From Takakia lepidozioides (lineage: Eukaryota > Streptophyta > Takakiopsida > Takakiales > Takakiaceae), in contig CM060733.1 of NCBI GenBank assembly GCA_030704615.1, positions 10,108,001 through 10,168,000 of the forward strand: DNA of 60,000 nucleotides. The letters are read 5' to 3'. The notes under the pieces were generated by a model, which was not told the origin of the DNA, searched no databases, and was given only the letters and a program-made list of their open reading frames with translations. Position 1 is the first letter of the stretch. The number at the start of each line of letters is the position of its first letter. A program made the position numbers and the translations under genes. Positions 22,964-35,100 of the stretch are shown piece by piece.

Positions 22964-25900
22964 AATTACTGATACATCTAAAAAGCAACTTTTAAACCTT
23001 ATTATTACCTTGTTTTGAGAAAACTGTCCAAATGAATAAACTCCTCAATGTGCATGGGATCATAGAGTCCATCCTTCAAATGTTCCCTCCATATTTGTTA
23101 ACCTTCTTTATCTCTTATCATTATTTTTCTCCCAAAATTTTTACAAGCAAGTGTTAAATGTTAAGTGTTATGATGTTTTTTTCCTCACTCTTAATTTAGT
23201 AAGCAACCTTTGATAATTGCTAATTTTTCAAAGGCAACTTGGTCTAAGGTCGTGAAATGTATTTGTCAACTTTTTAGTTTTACTTTATATGGGGATCATT
23301 AATCAAACTCTTTAATCTCTAACATAGGACTATCAAAGCAGTTAGAGGATGAAAGATGGGATATGGTTCTTCCGGATGCAATCGATGCAAACATCGAGGA
23401 GGAGGAAACCGCAGAAGTAGAGGTTGCGGTTCATTGTGTGTCTTATTCAATTATTTGTGAGGTTTTGACCAATATATATATATATATAGTTTAAGAGCAA
23501 CAGTATGAAGATGTTATCAAAGTAATCAAAAAAATCTAGCCTTGGAAAGAGAGAAGCCCACGTAACTAAGAGCCACTTCCCCTCGTGGCTAGCTACTGCC
23601 CCTTTTCAAGAGTGGCCCTATTAGCCTTGGATGAGACTATCACTAATGTTCAAGACTATTTGGCAATCAATATTGGATTCTTACTTTGTAGTTGATGAGC
23701 ATATTTGAAAATCATTTTTTCTCCCATAAGCTTTGTACATTTTGGGTTTCAAGCTTTGTGTAAGTGTTCCTTCTAGTAAGTGTGATTTTTGAGAGATTGT
23801 TATTCTATATCATTTTTTATTATTTTTTAACAAACTTACAAACTTACAGAGGGTAGAGCCCTTGGAATTTAAATTAAAAGATAATCGAGGAAAAAATAAC
23901 CTGTGAAGGCGAGTAATGAAGACTACCATCCCTAAACCAAAAAACTGAAAGAATAACATAGCAGGTGTAAAGACCCATGACGAACAAAATACACCAAGCT
24001 AAAATGGTCAGAGAAGGGAGAATGTTAACAATGAAATCAATATTTAAGATCTGATATGTATGTCCTACAAGCCTTAGTGGATCTCCATTTGCACAAACAA
24101 TGTGTTACTGCATTCGCCCAAATTTATGATAGAATAGTTGAGATTGATAACCAATTGTAGATTATAAGAATGTTGAAATTTGTGAATATGTTATTTGTGG
24201 AGTTATTCTTTCTCGGAATTTTTTATTAGCATGCCTATGTTTAATTATTCAATAAATATAGTTCAACAAAGACAACTCACTAAGTAGAGTGGAAACAATT
24301 GTATAGACATTTTAAGAGGTTATATATTGCAATGACATGAATTATTTTTTCTTAAGTAAATATTCAATATTATTACCTATATGTAATAATAGTTTCATGA
24401 TTGTCATAGTTCTATTATAAATAACTATTGTGTCATAATTTTTAATGAGTTTGTTTAACATCAAGAGACTGGAGACATATAGGGTACAAACCATCTGCAA
24501 GTGTAAGTGTAATAAGAGAGTGTCACCCCTCTCCAACCCACACAAACCACAAACACACATACGATCAATGAATTGGTCCATCCTCTGCAAACAATTGACG
24601 TCGATGTAGGTGCTTGCCACCTGTGCATGACAACTGTCGTTGGTGTGGGCTCTAGCTGATGTAAGTAATAAGATCCGATTGATTTGAGCTGTCACGCTCC
24701 TCACTGATCACTGCCTTCCAAGGTACGGTGACCCAAGCTAGCGTTTTATCGCGTTTACAACACCATTTCTCTCGCTTCATGTGGGATTCCTTGGTGCTGA
24801 GCCGCACATTGTTCTTCAGATTCTCAATTGGTTGTGTTGGAGCTTTAACTATCAGTAGCTTGGACTGACCTTTGTCGATACTTTCCCCACTAATCGTATC
24901 AGTTGTGTTCTCGACTTGTGGAGTGGGAGTCTCAATGTGGGTCATGTAGATCCGTTCTCTGTCCCCTCTCTTTCTCTCTCGTGCTTCTTCACACGGATGG
25001 ATGAGGTCTACACTCTTTGAGGCATGGGCGAGGAAATAAGGTCGCTCACACCCATGGCAACAAGGCTGCGCCGCCAGGTTTTCTCTCTCCCTGCCTCTCT
25101 CCCTATCTCGTTTGAAGCATGGAAAACCATCGTGCATTCACAGAGCACAATTCCTTCTCACGAGGGTTTGGGTTTTTACTAAGAAAATTTCCCCATAGAT
25201 GCGACCTAGATTTAACTGGATTCACAATCAGCGTATCCCAACTGATAACTTCCAATGTGATTGCAGCCGTTATTTGAACAATTGGTAACAATCTCGTCCC
25301 TTGGATTACACTCTTGATACTCACATTGCTTTTTGGTGGAGTTGACAACAAGGTTCGCACTTGTGACCTGAATTTGCAAGTTTCCAACCGAAGTCTGGGG
25401 GGTTTATATTTGGCTGTAAGTGCCAATAGTTGCTGGGTAAAATGCCCCATCTCCGATTCGCCAGAACAGAAAATAATCTTGATACAGGAAGCAGGCTTGC
25501 TCCGTGCTGTTGAGGTAAACAGTACAAATTGATTATTTTCAAACTAAGCACCTTCTATCTTTGCTTATGGAGCTCATGAGCTGGTTTTCATCCAAAGGAA
25601 CCACCTAGATACGTAATCTGATAGAGGCTGGAAAGGATTTTTGCATTGACTTGAAAGCAAAGGCAGAAATTATGAGTAGCCTTGCCTCCTTGATCCCTCT
25701 TGGCCTCTCCCCCTCACACTAACGTTGCAAAAAGGTTGTTGTTAGAGGAAGGGGAACTATGGCAGATCCATGCTGAATTTGGCACCCAACTGGGATTATA
25801 CAATTGTAGGTCAATGGTGAAGAGGCTCTGGTTTAAGTCTTACAGACGCAGTCGTGAGGCATTGATCAAGGGGTTTTCTTCTTGTTTCTTTGTTTGTTAC

Positions 25901-26156
25901 ATAAGTTCTTTGGGCTTCCCATGGTTGTTATGAAAGTTTCTTTCTTTATTTATATGTCTCTCTCCCTCTTGTTTTCTTCTTTCTCTTCAAGCGGGACTGT
26001 AACAGGTTGATCAGACTCAAAAAATTCCATGTGCAATAGACATGGGGACTATCGCCAGCTCACAATGGAAACCAAACTATAACTACGCCTTCCTCAACAT
26101 TATAGACCAGCATTATTAGTCCTCTGTACCTCTCTGCTGTGTTTTCCACGTCACTC
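22959..26156. other. Long AT-rich spacer between ceramidase and PHS1
   Basis: About 3.2 kb without a recognised gene. A TA run lies at about 23472-23488. Minus-strand open frames at 24342-25551 have no family signature and low complexity (Arg/Glu-rich). The last several hundred bases should hold the PHS1 promoter, leader and possibly an unrecognised first exon. Confidence 0.35.
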
Positions 26157-29100
26157 ATGAAAGCTGTGGGTAACTTCAGAGTCGATGCTCACACTCTTTG
26201 GATGTACCCAGGAGGATGGAATAAGACACCTAGTGAGGATAGTCCAGTTGTACAACTCGTGAGATGGAGCTTTATTTCTTCATCTCAGGCAGATTTTGGG
26301 GTCTTTTCAGGGATTCCTCACTTGGAAAGCCATAGGACCTTCATGCTTTCTGTGGACACGATGATTTTTTTCCTTCATCTGAGGGTGGCCTCACCACAAG
26401 GCTACAACAAGCAATGTCTCATGGGTGCATCGTCTCTCTCTCTCAGGAAAGTGAGGTGGAGCAGGAGCTGAAGCTAGCTTTAGAGGAGGCGTGTCTGGAA
26501 GCTGGTGTCACACTTGCTCCTGCCACCTCTCCAATGGTTGGCCTTTCTTTCCCTTTCTCTGCCAGTGCATCATCAATTTCCAATTTGTTTCCTGTTTATT
26601 TTGAACTTGGTAGTAGAGGTGAATGAGTTTTAGAGGTTTTTGTTGAAACTTCAAAGGTGTCCTTGTGGTGTGAATGGAGGTAGGCATGGAGCCTGTTTGA
26701 GGACAACAATGACTCGCCTGGAATGGGAGAGCTGTTGGACTGGGTTTCTCTTACTCGACGTCGCAGCTCCTCCTCACTTTCCAAGTATTGGAAACATACG
26801 TCTCCTCTATCTGTTGAGAGACCTTTCACGGTGGGAGAACAGCCTGAGGAGGAGCTTACCGGGTAGGGTTTCGGACAAGCATGCTTTTTCACAGCTAGTT
26901 TCCACTTCAATTTCATTAGTCAGGGCTTGAGAAAATCCGGTGCCATAATTATTTACCTTCTTTGTTTGCCTCATCGTCTCTTAGCATCATAGATATAGGA
27001 ACTGAGTCATCAATTCATCTTTGTAAATAGCCAGTATAAGATATCACGTCAACTTGGTTTGAGCATCTCAAGTGCAATATAGGAGCAATCCAGACGTTCT
27101 CACCTTCCACTTGCATGACACATTAGAGTATACCAGGTAGAAGAGCACAGATTGTAATGTAGCTTTTATTTTCATTCTTTTTGGATACCATATTATTTGC
27201 AATATATCTTGTTTTTGGTTGGTTCAAGAACCTCTTGCGAATTGGATTGTCCCCTGTGGAACCTGCAATGTGAATTTGAGTGAGATCAGATTGATTCTGC
27301 TAGTTGTGAATCTTGCAGGCCCAATGATGCACAATGTGCACAAGTGGAAGAGCACCCCTCACCAGGGATAACTTTGAAGGAGAGACTGGGGAACGCAACA
27401 GAACTTGATGTGGGGTCCAAGGATTTATCTTGGAATATGCTCCTCTCAGTCCATCCAATAGAGCACATGTCTGACAGTGATGAGAATCTCGGTGACTTTG
27501 GACCATCCGGAACTATTGAGGTACCCCCTTTTCTTATTTTCAAGTAACTTTTGATTAAGGGGAAAACGACCCAGATCAAACTTTGTGGAAAACGTCCAAA
27601 CCTTGGCAAGCCAAGAAATACCGCTCAATGGCTGAAATGGTTGTTGGTCTTCTGCAGGTGACTGTGAACTCAGGTGGGGTGGTCTATTTTGCCTTGCTTC
27701 AAAATAGCCACGTGGAAAATGGAGAAGAAAAGCATGCACATACAAAGGCAAATGAAGCGGCTGCGGTCTTCAAGTTTGCACCGTCTAGGCTGGCTACACA
27801 GTCAGAGCGTCTGGGACTTGAACTGGCTCGGCACTTGGGTGTTGCAACTCCGCAGGTGAGAGGGAAAGAAGTGTATTAGGTCCACATAAGAGAGGACAAG
27901 AAATGAAATGGAACTTTATAATGTCCGCAGAAAGCTCAAAGAGCTTATGGGACAAAGGAAAGCAAGAACAAGAAAGAAAGACGAAGAGCCAGAAGCAGCC
28001 CAAAAGCAAAGAGAAAGAGAAGAAATGAAATGGAATGGTAGAAAGAAACGTACGACATCCACAAGAGTTCCAAAGGAAACAAATGAAATGAAATAGTACT
28101 TTACAATGTTCGTGGAAAGCTCAAAGAGCTTACAGGACAAAATGGAAAAAACAAGAGAGGAAACAAAATCAGAGCCAAAAAAACAGCCCAAAAGCAATTG
28201 TTGCTCAAGGGATTGTCTAAGGTGAAGGCCTCGTGCAGTAAGCTGCCAAGCATTTCTGATCCTCATAGTGGAAGACTTCAGTGAGAGATTGAGTTCCACG
28301 GAGTAGACAGTGGAATCTCCCACAGATCTCATATTATAGCTGGCAATTAAAGAAGAAACTGTGTTCTTCAGAAAGAAACAGAATTGGTTAGGTCCACTAA
28401 GGCCGAGAGGGCCTCTGGAATAGAAATACAAGAAGAATGAATGGAATGGAATGCTTTATAACGTCCGCGGAAAGCTCGTAGAGCTTATGGGACAAAATGG
28501 AAGAAAACATGAGAGAGGAACAAATCCAGAAACCACAATTAATGTTCTAGCGATTGTCTAAGGGTGAAGGCCTCGTGTAGGTAGGCTGCCACGCATTTTT
28601 GATCCTCATAGTGAAAGACATCAGTGAGAGTTTGGGTTCCACTGAATAAACAGTGAAATCTCCCACGGATCTCGTAGTATAGAGGGCAGTAGAAGAAGAA
28701 GTGTTCTTCAGTTTCAATTTCCTTGCTGCGCCCTATGCAAGCTGGACATAGGCGGTCCTCCCGTTGCAGGTTTTCCCATCTGCCAGTCTCTATCCGTAGG
28801 TTGTGGGAACCCACCCTGAACCGCCCAATGCCCTCAAGAGGGAAGGAGATAAGGGTGCTGAAAGGTAATTTGGTCTCAAGATTCTATCATCGCGGAGCAC
28901 CAAGAATGTCTCTCGATAGAAGTGGAGCTTTGTCGTGAGATTGGGTAGCATCCAAGTTCTCTTGACATGTAATTCCATAAGCTCTCTCCGAATGAGTCTG
29001 TTGCGGTCATGTCTGGATGTGATGTCCACCTCATCTGGGTTCATTGGTAATAGGAAAGCAGTAGAAAGTCCGTTATGTTGAAATAAACTGTCCACTCGAG

Positions 29101-32100
29101 CATACCAGGAGTTCCTGAAACCTGCAGCTTTGAGCCTCATAGATGTTGTGAGGGCCCTTGCCACCAGCCCTTTGGGTGGAAGGGCCTGCAATCTATGGAG
29201 AAAGATTGTAAGCCTGAAGAGGGCCTCAGATTGCAATGGTACACATGCGAACTCTGCACCTAGGATCTGAGATGGAGTTGTGCTCCTGGCGCCAAGCATT
29301 GCTTGGAGAAAAGATGACTGTAATGGTTCCAAATTCTTTTCCCACCAGGAGACAGGGACACCAGGTGCCCAGAACTCACAACCATAGATGGTAGCAGGGC
29401 TGACGACGGTGTCAAACAGCCACTTTTTGGTCGGGGGATGCCGCAGATGTATTTGCTTGCATTTGGCCTGAAGGCGGACGGAGGCCGCCTTACCTTTAGT
29501 CAACCTGTCCAAGGCAGTAGCTGCAAAGTGAAACTTGGGGGAGTGGATAACCAGACCTAGGTACCGGTATGATTTCACAATCTCAATTTCCTGCTGGTTG
29601 AAGATGAATCTACGATCAGCCTGGCCATTGAAGACCATGATCTTGGTCTTGCTAAGATTGACCTGCATCCCATAGTCTTGCAGAACTGTTCCAAAATTTT
29701 GAGATGGCGTTGCAGAAAGACCGGGGATTGTGCCAAAAGGGCAACATCATCAGCATAGAGGAGATCTGATTGGGTTGGTCCCCCATCCAATGGGACCCCA
29801 ACCCCATGGTTTTTTGATATGTAATTCTCCAAGGCGTCAATGTAGATCCCGAACAGGGTGGGTGAAAGGGGGCAGCCCTGTTTGACTCCAATGTTGCTGT
29901 GGATCTCGGCTGAGAATTCACCAGCGACGTTGACCATGCCAGTGACAATCTCATACATAGAAGAGATGGCACAAAGGATGTCTGGAGGGACTTCCACTCT
30001 ATGGAGCCGTTGGAAGAGAAGGTCCCGAGGAACTGAATCAAAGGCTTTGTGAAAGTCCACGAAGCGAACATAGACCATTCTTTTGTCATAGCGTGCACTT
30101 TCCACCATAACTTGAAGAGTGAAGATGTGGTCAATAGTGGATCGGTTTCGACGGAAACCAGCCTGTCCCTCAGCACGAATGCGAGAGTACTCAGCCCAAT
30201 CATCCAGTTCCATGGCCACTACTTCCCCAAACAGTTTAGCAAGTAATGAGGACACCATGATAGTATGATAGTTTGTCGGTGCGAGCCTGTCACCGCTCTT
30301 AAAAAGTGGGTGGATGATGCTCTTTGTCCACTCTGTTGGAAAGCCCCGTTGCACCACCTCATTGAAGAGGTTAGCTATAAAAGGGGCTAAAGTAGGTGCA
30401 GCATGCTTGATGAATTCACTCTGAAGTCCTGAAATGTCCACCGCTCTGCCATTTTGCAGCTTCTTGATTGCCTTACTGACATTGGCTGTAGTAAAGAGAG
30501 AGAAGATGAAAGTGTTTATTAGGTCCACAGGAGGCCTATGCGACATAGTAGGACTAGAAGAGGGAGAAAGACAAAAGGGAAAGGAATTTCTTATATCTGG
30601 AGGCCCAGAGGGCCCATAGGACTAAGTAGAACTACAAGTCCATATTAAAATACCCAAAAAACTCAATAGAGATTGTACTCTTAGCACATTTGCTGACATT
30701 AGCCTCTAGCCCCCAAAGATCAAAGTATCTCTTCGCGCAATCAATCAACTCCTGGAGATTGGTTGGAGTCTCCCCTATGCCTGCGAAGTCATCCGCAAAC
30801 ATAAGGGCTGGTATGGTGGTATCACCCACCCTTAACCCAAATCCCTCACTTTCCACATCCTCGAGGAGTTGATTGATAAAAACATTGAAGAGCAGAGGGG
30901 AGAGAGTACATCCTTGAGCTACACCTTGGTCTATGTCAAAGAAGTTGGACTTCTGTCCGTTAACAGTGACACAGCTTTTGGTGTGAGCATACAAGTTGTG
31001 GACAACTCTCCACATCTTTCCCTTGATCCCACAAGACCAGAGGCGGAACCATAGGCCATCTCTCCACACTGTGTCATAAGCCTTTTTGACATCCAGGAAA
31101 AAAACATAAGTGGGTTTCCCTTCTTTTTCCTTCCCTGGATAATCTGGCTTAGAGTGAAGATATGATCCACACAGCCCCTGTTTCGCCGAAAGCCAGCTTG
31201 GCCTTCGTGGAAACAACCTCTAGACTCCAGATCAACCTCGAGACGAGTACTTATAACTCTGCAGAATGTCTTGCCAACAGCATTGAGGAGCGTGATGCCA
31301 TGGTAGTTCCCCGGTTCTTCTCTGTCACCCTTCTTGTATAGATTGACAATGACCCCCTGTCACCAGCGAAAGGGGATCATTTCAATCTTCCAGATAAGGT
31401 TAAAGAGGAGAACTAGGGCCTCTATCATGGGATCGCCACCGTGCTTGATAAGCTCGTTGACAATACCATCAGGTCCACCAGCTTTATATCCATTTAAATG
31501 TTCAATTGCTTCCACAATCTCAGAAGAACTAATGGGAGCGTTATAAGCCATTGAAATATACTCCAGTTCATCAGGGCTGTTGTGAATCATAGGAACAGTT
31601 TTTCCAACTGTGTCCCTCCATTCAGCGGAAGACCCCTCACTGTTAGACCTAGAAGTTCTGCCAAGGATACTGTAGTGATTTTCAAAGGTTTTGACAATGT
31701 CAACCGATGAAGTCACCACTGCAACTTTAGTAGTCTTCAGCGCTTGTACTTGCTGACCGTTTTTAGGCTTGTACAAACATTGAAGGGCCAACCAGAATTC
31801 TTGTCATTACCACCATGGTGGTTTGAGTTTATTTCACTGTATAACTTGTCCCAGTATAATTTCTTCTGAGACCTAACAAGCTGATTGATATCTTTACGGA
31901 GCTGGTAGTACCTCGCCCACAATTCTCTGTTGGTTTTCAAATTGCAGCACTCTTTATAAAGGGCTCGTCTCTCAGCTATCTTGAGTTTGATCTCATTGAT
32001 TAACAGCTCTACCGCAGACAATTAGTTTCCTCCCAATGATCTTGTCAGCCACGGAGGAAACGAAACTCTCCCAAGAGTTCACTGCTCTTTCGACTTCATT

Positions 32101-35100
32101 TCTTGCGTTGTCAGAGCGAGACTGAGTTCTTGGAGCGATTGGACAAAATGAGGGAGAGCCTCTTGCAAGGCCTGGACGTACTCAGCCTTGACCTCCTCAA
32201 TTTTTCTATGCGCCACTTCCGAATCGAACGTTTCACAGATCTCTTGGTGTTGGGAAAACACCTTTTGATCTCAGTCCAAACCAGGAAGTGGTCAGAGGTA
32301 CCAATATCAGTTCTGTCGATCAACACATTGGCACACTGGGGAAACAAATTTTTGTCCATTATGATATAGTCCACAATGGAACGTTCCCCAGTTTGGGATT
32401 TCTCACGAGTCCACTGCACTTGGTCACCTCTTGTCCTGTTATTCAAGGTCAAAAGCTGAAGCTCTTCCAGACAGTTAATTAACCGTCTGCCATTAGAATT
32501 CAGCTCGTCCTCACCAAAAGGCCCAATGATATCGTCCTGATGGAGCCCTTTGCCCACCCGGGCACTGAAGTCACCCAATAGCACTACCTGACCTTTGGCA
32601 AGGAACGAAGCACAGTCCAGCTTTACATCTTCGAAGGCTTTGTCTGCGTCAGCACTAAGGGTCCCCTCTGTGGGCATGTAAACACAACCCACAAAGAGGT
32701 CCTTCGTACTCATGCCGCCCTTCAGATTCAGTTTTAGCCAGATACTATGCTCGTACCTCAAACCCTTGTTGATAATTTCACAATTATCAAACAAGAAATC
32801 ACGGACAAAAAATCCAACCCCTTTTTGACCGCGTTTGGCAGAGGCTGCCTTGAGAGTACACATCCTACCTGCCCATTTATAACCATTGACATCTCCAACC
32901 AGTTTATCCGACGTTTCCCATGTTTCTTGCCCAGCACAGATATGAATATCATTAGTCCGAAGGACTTGTCCCACTTCGAGTTGTTTCCTTTGGTTAGTAA
33001 GCCCTGAGAAGTTGAAAGTGGCCAGCCGCAAGCCAGCCCTTTGCATGTGAATTGTTTGTCGTCTAGGTAGCTTTTGATTGCTCCTGGACGGCGAACCGTT
33101 CTGCAAAGGGGGGACAGTTACCCCATGTGTAGATTTTGCTCGTCTTGTGTAGACTTTGAGAATTGGTAAACCATTCAGGGTACCAAATCCTTCAGTTACA
33201 CGACGCACAGGCTCTGCACACTTAGGGGCATATTGTCCGTCAGACTGCTTGGGGACAATTACCCCGTGTATAGATTTTGCTTGTCTTGTGTAGACTTTGA
33301 GGATTGGTAAACCATTTAGAGTACCAAATCCTTCAGTTACACGACGTTCAGGCTCTGCACACTTAGGGACAGATTGTCCATCTGACGGCTTGGGGACAAT
33401 TACCCCATGTATAGAATTTGTTCGTCTTGTGTAAACCTTGAGGATTGGTAAACCATTCAGAGTACCAAATCCTTCAGATTCAGGACGTTCAGGTTCTGTA
33501 CACTTAGGGGCATCTTGTCCTTCTGGCTGTTTGGATTCAACCTCATCCAGAGCATCAAACCGATTAGAAACTCTCAAGTTGAAGTCCTTGCCCTTGGTTG
33601 TCTTCCTAGAGTGCCCCATTGAATCACCAATGTCTAAGACCGCTCTCCAGCCAGTCAAGGGACGAACTTCTTTGAGATTGAATTGATGTGAGACTCTATT
33701 AGAAGCACTTTTGGACATTGCAACCTTCAACGTACCCCTGTTATCAAGTCTCGAGATGGAACCATTAGCCAAGAAATCCAAGCCTAAGCTAGAGCATGTA
33801 GTTTTAAAGGACACATCGTCCATCCTGGGATTCACCCCAAAAACTACACATGAAGCCCTAGATTTGGCATAAGTAACCAATTCCCAGGAATCACCCTGGG
33901 GAGTGTTGATGTTGATAGGAGCTAAAATATTGATTGATCTCGCAGGCTATAAGTTTAAGCACAGGAACCAACCCGAGCCCAAGTGCCGAGTATGCTATAC
34001 AGAGCATACGACTGCCCAAATTGGGCGGAGGGGCTGCCCCCAAGCGGTAGGGGTCCGCTTGTTACCATTCAGAGATCACACTCCAGGGAGTTGCAGGGAA
34101 TGGCCCGTAAAGAGGGAAAGGCCCCAAGCTTTCCAACTAAATCCAATGCACTACCTTACCTGGAGCAAAGCGCTTCAGGTCGAAACAAACAAGGACATGA
34201 GGTCACAAGGCCGGCATTTAGTCACAGAGACATTAATGTACTCCCGTATCAAGTCCACCCAATGGCAATAGGCTTCCTAGAGGACAGGGAGAGGAAACTC
34301 AATAGAGAGATCAAGAAATGAAATGAAATGAAATGAAATGGTGCTTTATAACGTCCGCGGAAAGCTCGTAGAGCTTATGGGACAAAATGGAAGAAAACAT
34401 GAGAGAGGAACAAATCCAGAAACCACAATTAATGTTCTAGCGATTGTCTAAGGGTGAAGGCCTCGTGTAAGTAGGCTGCCACGCATTTTTGATCCTCATA
34501 GTGAAAGACATCAGTGAGAGTTTGGGTTCCACTGAATAAACAGTGAAATCTCCCACGGATCTCGTAGTATAGAGGGCAGTAGAAGAAGAAGTGTTCTTCA
34601 GTTTCAATTTCCTTGCTGCACCCTATGCAAGCTGGACATAGGCGGTCCTCCCGTTGCAGGTTTTCCCATCTGCCAGTCTCTATCCGTAGGTTGTGGGAAG
34701 AAAGAAGAACGAAAGAAACTTCTGACGTTTGTGAGAAGGAAAGAAACAGAGAAGAAAGACGCTTTATACCGGGCCCCTAGAGCCCATGGGACAAATAGAA
34801 AAACAAGAAACCACTTCAGAAACTGTCAAACAAACCCCCGAAGTTGAAGTGCCTCATGTGGATAGGCTGCCTGGCACTTCGGGGTCTCAAAGCTGAAGCT
34901 TCTGCCAAAGGGCCCAAGGGGTACAAGTAGCAAACAAAGAACACGTGATAACAAATCGTAGAACCACAGGATGGGAAGAAAACAGAGAATGTACTCATAA
35001 GATGTTGTTTGCCATAGACCATTGTGGCCATAGACCCCGGGCCCCAGGTTGGGCTGAACAAGAGGGAACAAACACTACCTTTGTGAGGGGATCACTCCAG

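Larger units (their letters stand above)
30515..34310 (-). mobile_element. LINE element B, endonuclease plus RT, lacking the C-terminal region
   Basis: The minus-strand order is an upstream non-coding or ORF1-like stretch (34310-33881), a long ORF with 47-aa repeats and endonuclease (33880-32111), a linker (32021-31737), RT (31791-30632) and a 3' end near 30515 carrying GGGCCCTCTGGGCC and GGACCTAATAAA. The RT thumb and zinc knuckle seen in element A are absent: coding sequence passes straight into the 3' tail. Similar 3' ends lie near 27880 and 28388. Boundaries are approximate and no target duplication was found. Confidence 0.72.

Noticed and set aside
24342-25551. Several minus-strand frames of 76-161 codons
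   Set aside because: Low-complexity or unrecognisable; no splice-consistent join or family motif.
25700-25933. Frame with GELWQIHAEFG as a first PHS1 exon
   Set aside because: No ATG in frame and no phase-matched donor leading to the next exon; not similar to the PHS1 N terminus as far as I can judge.
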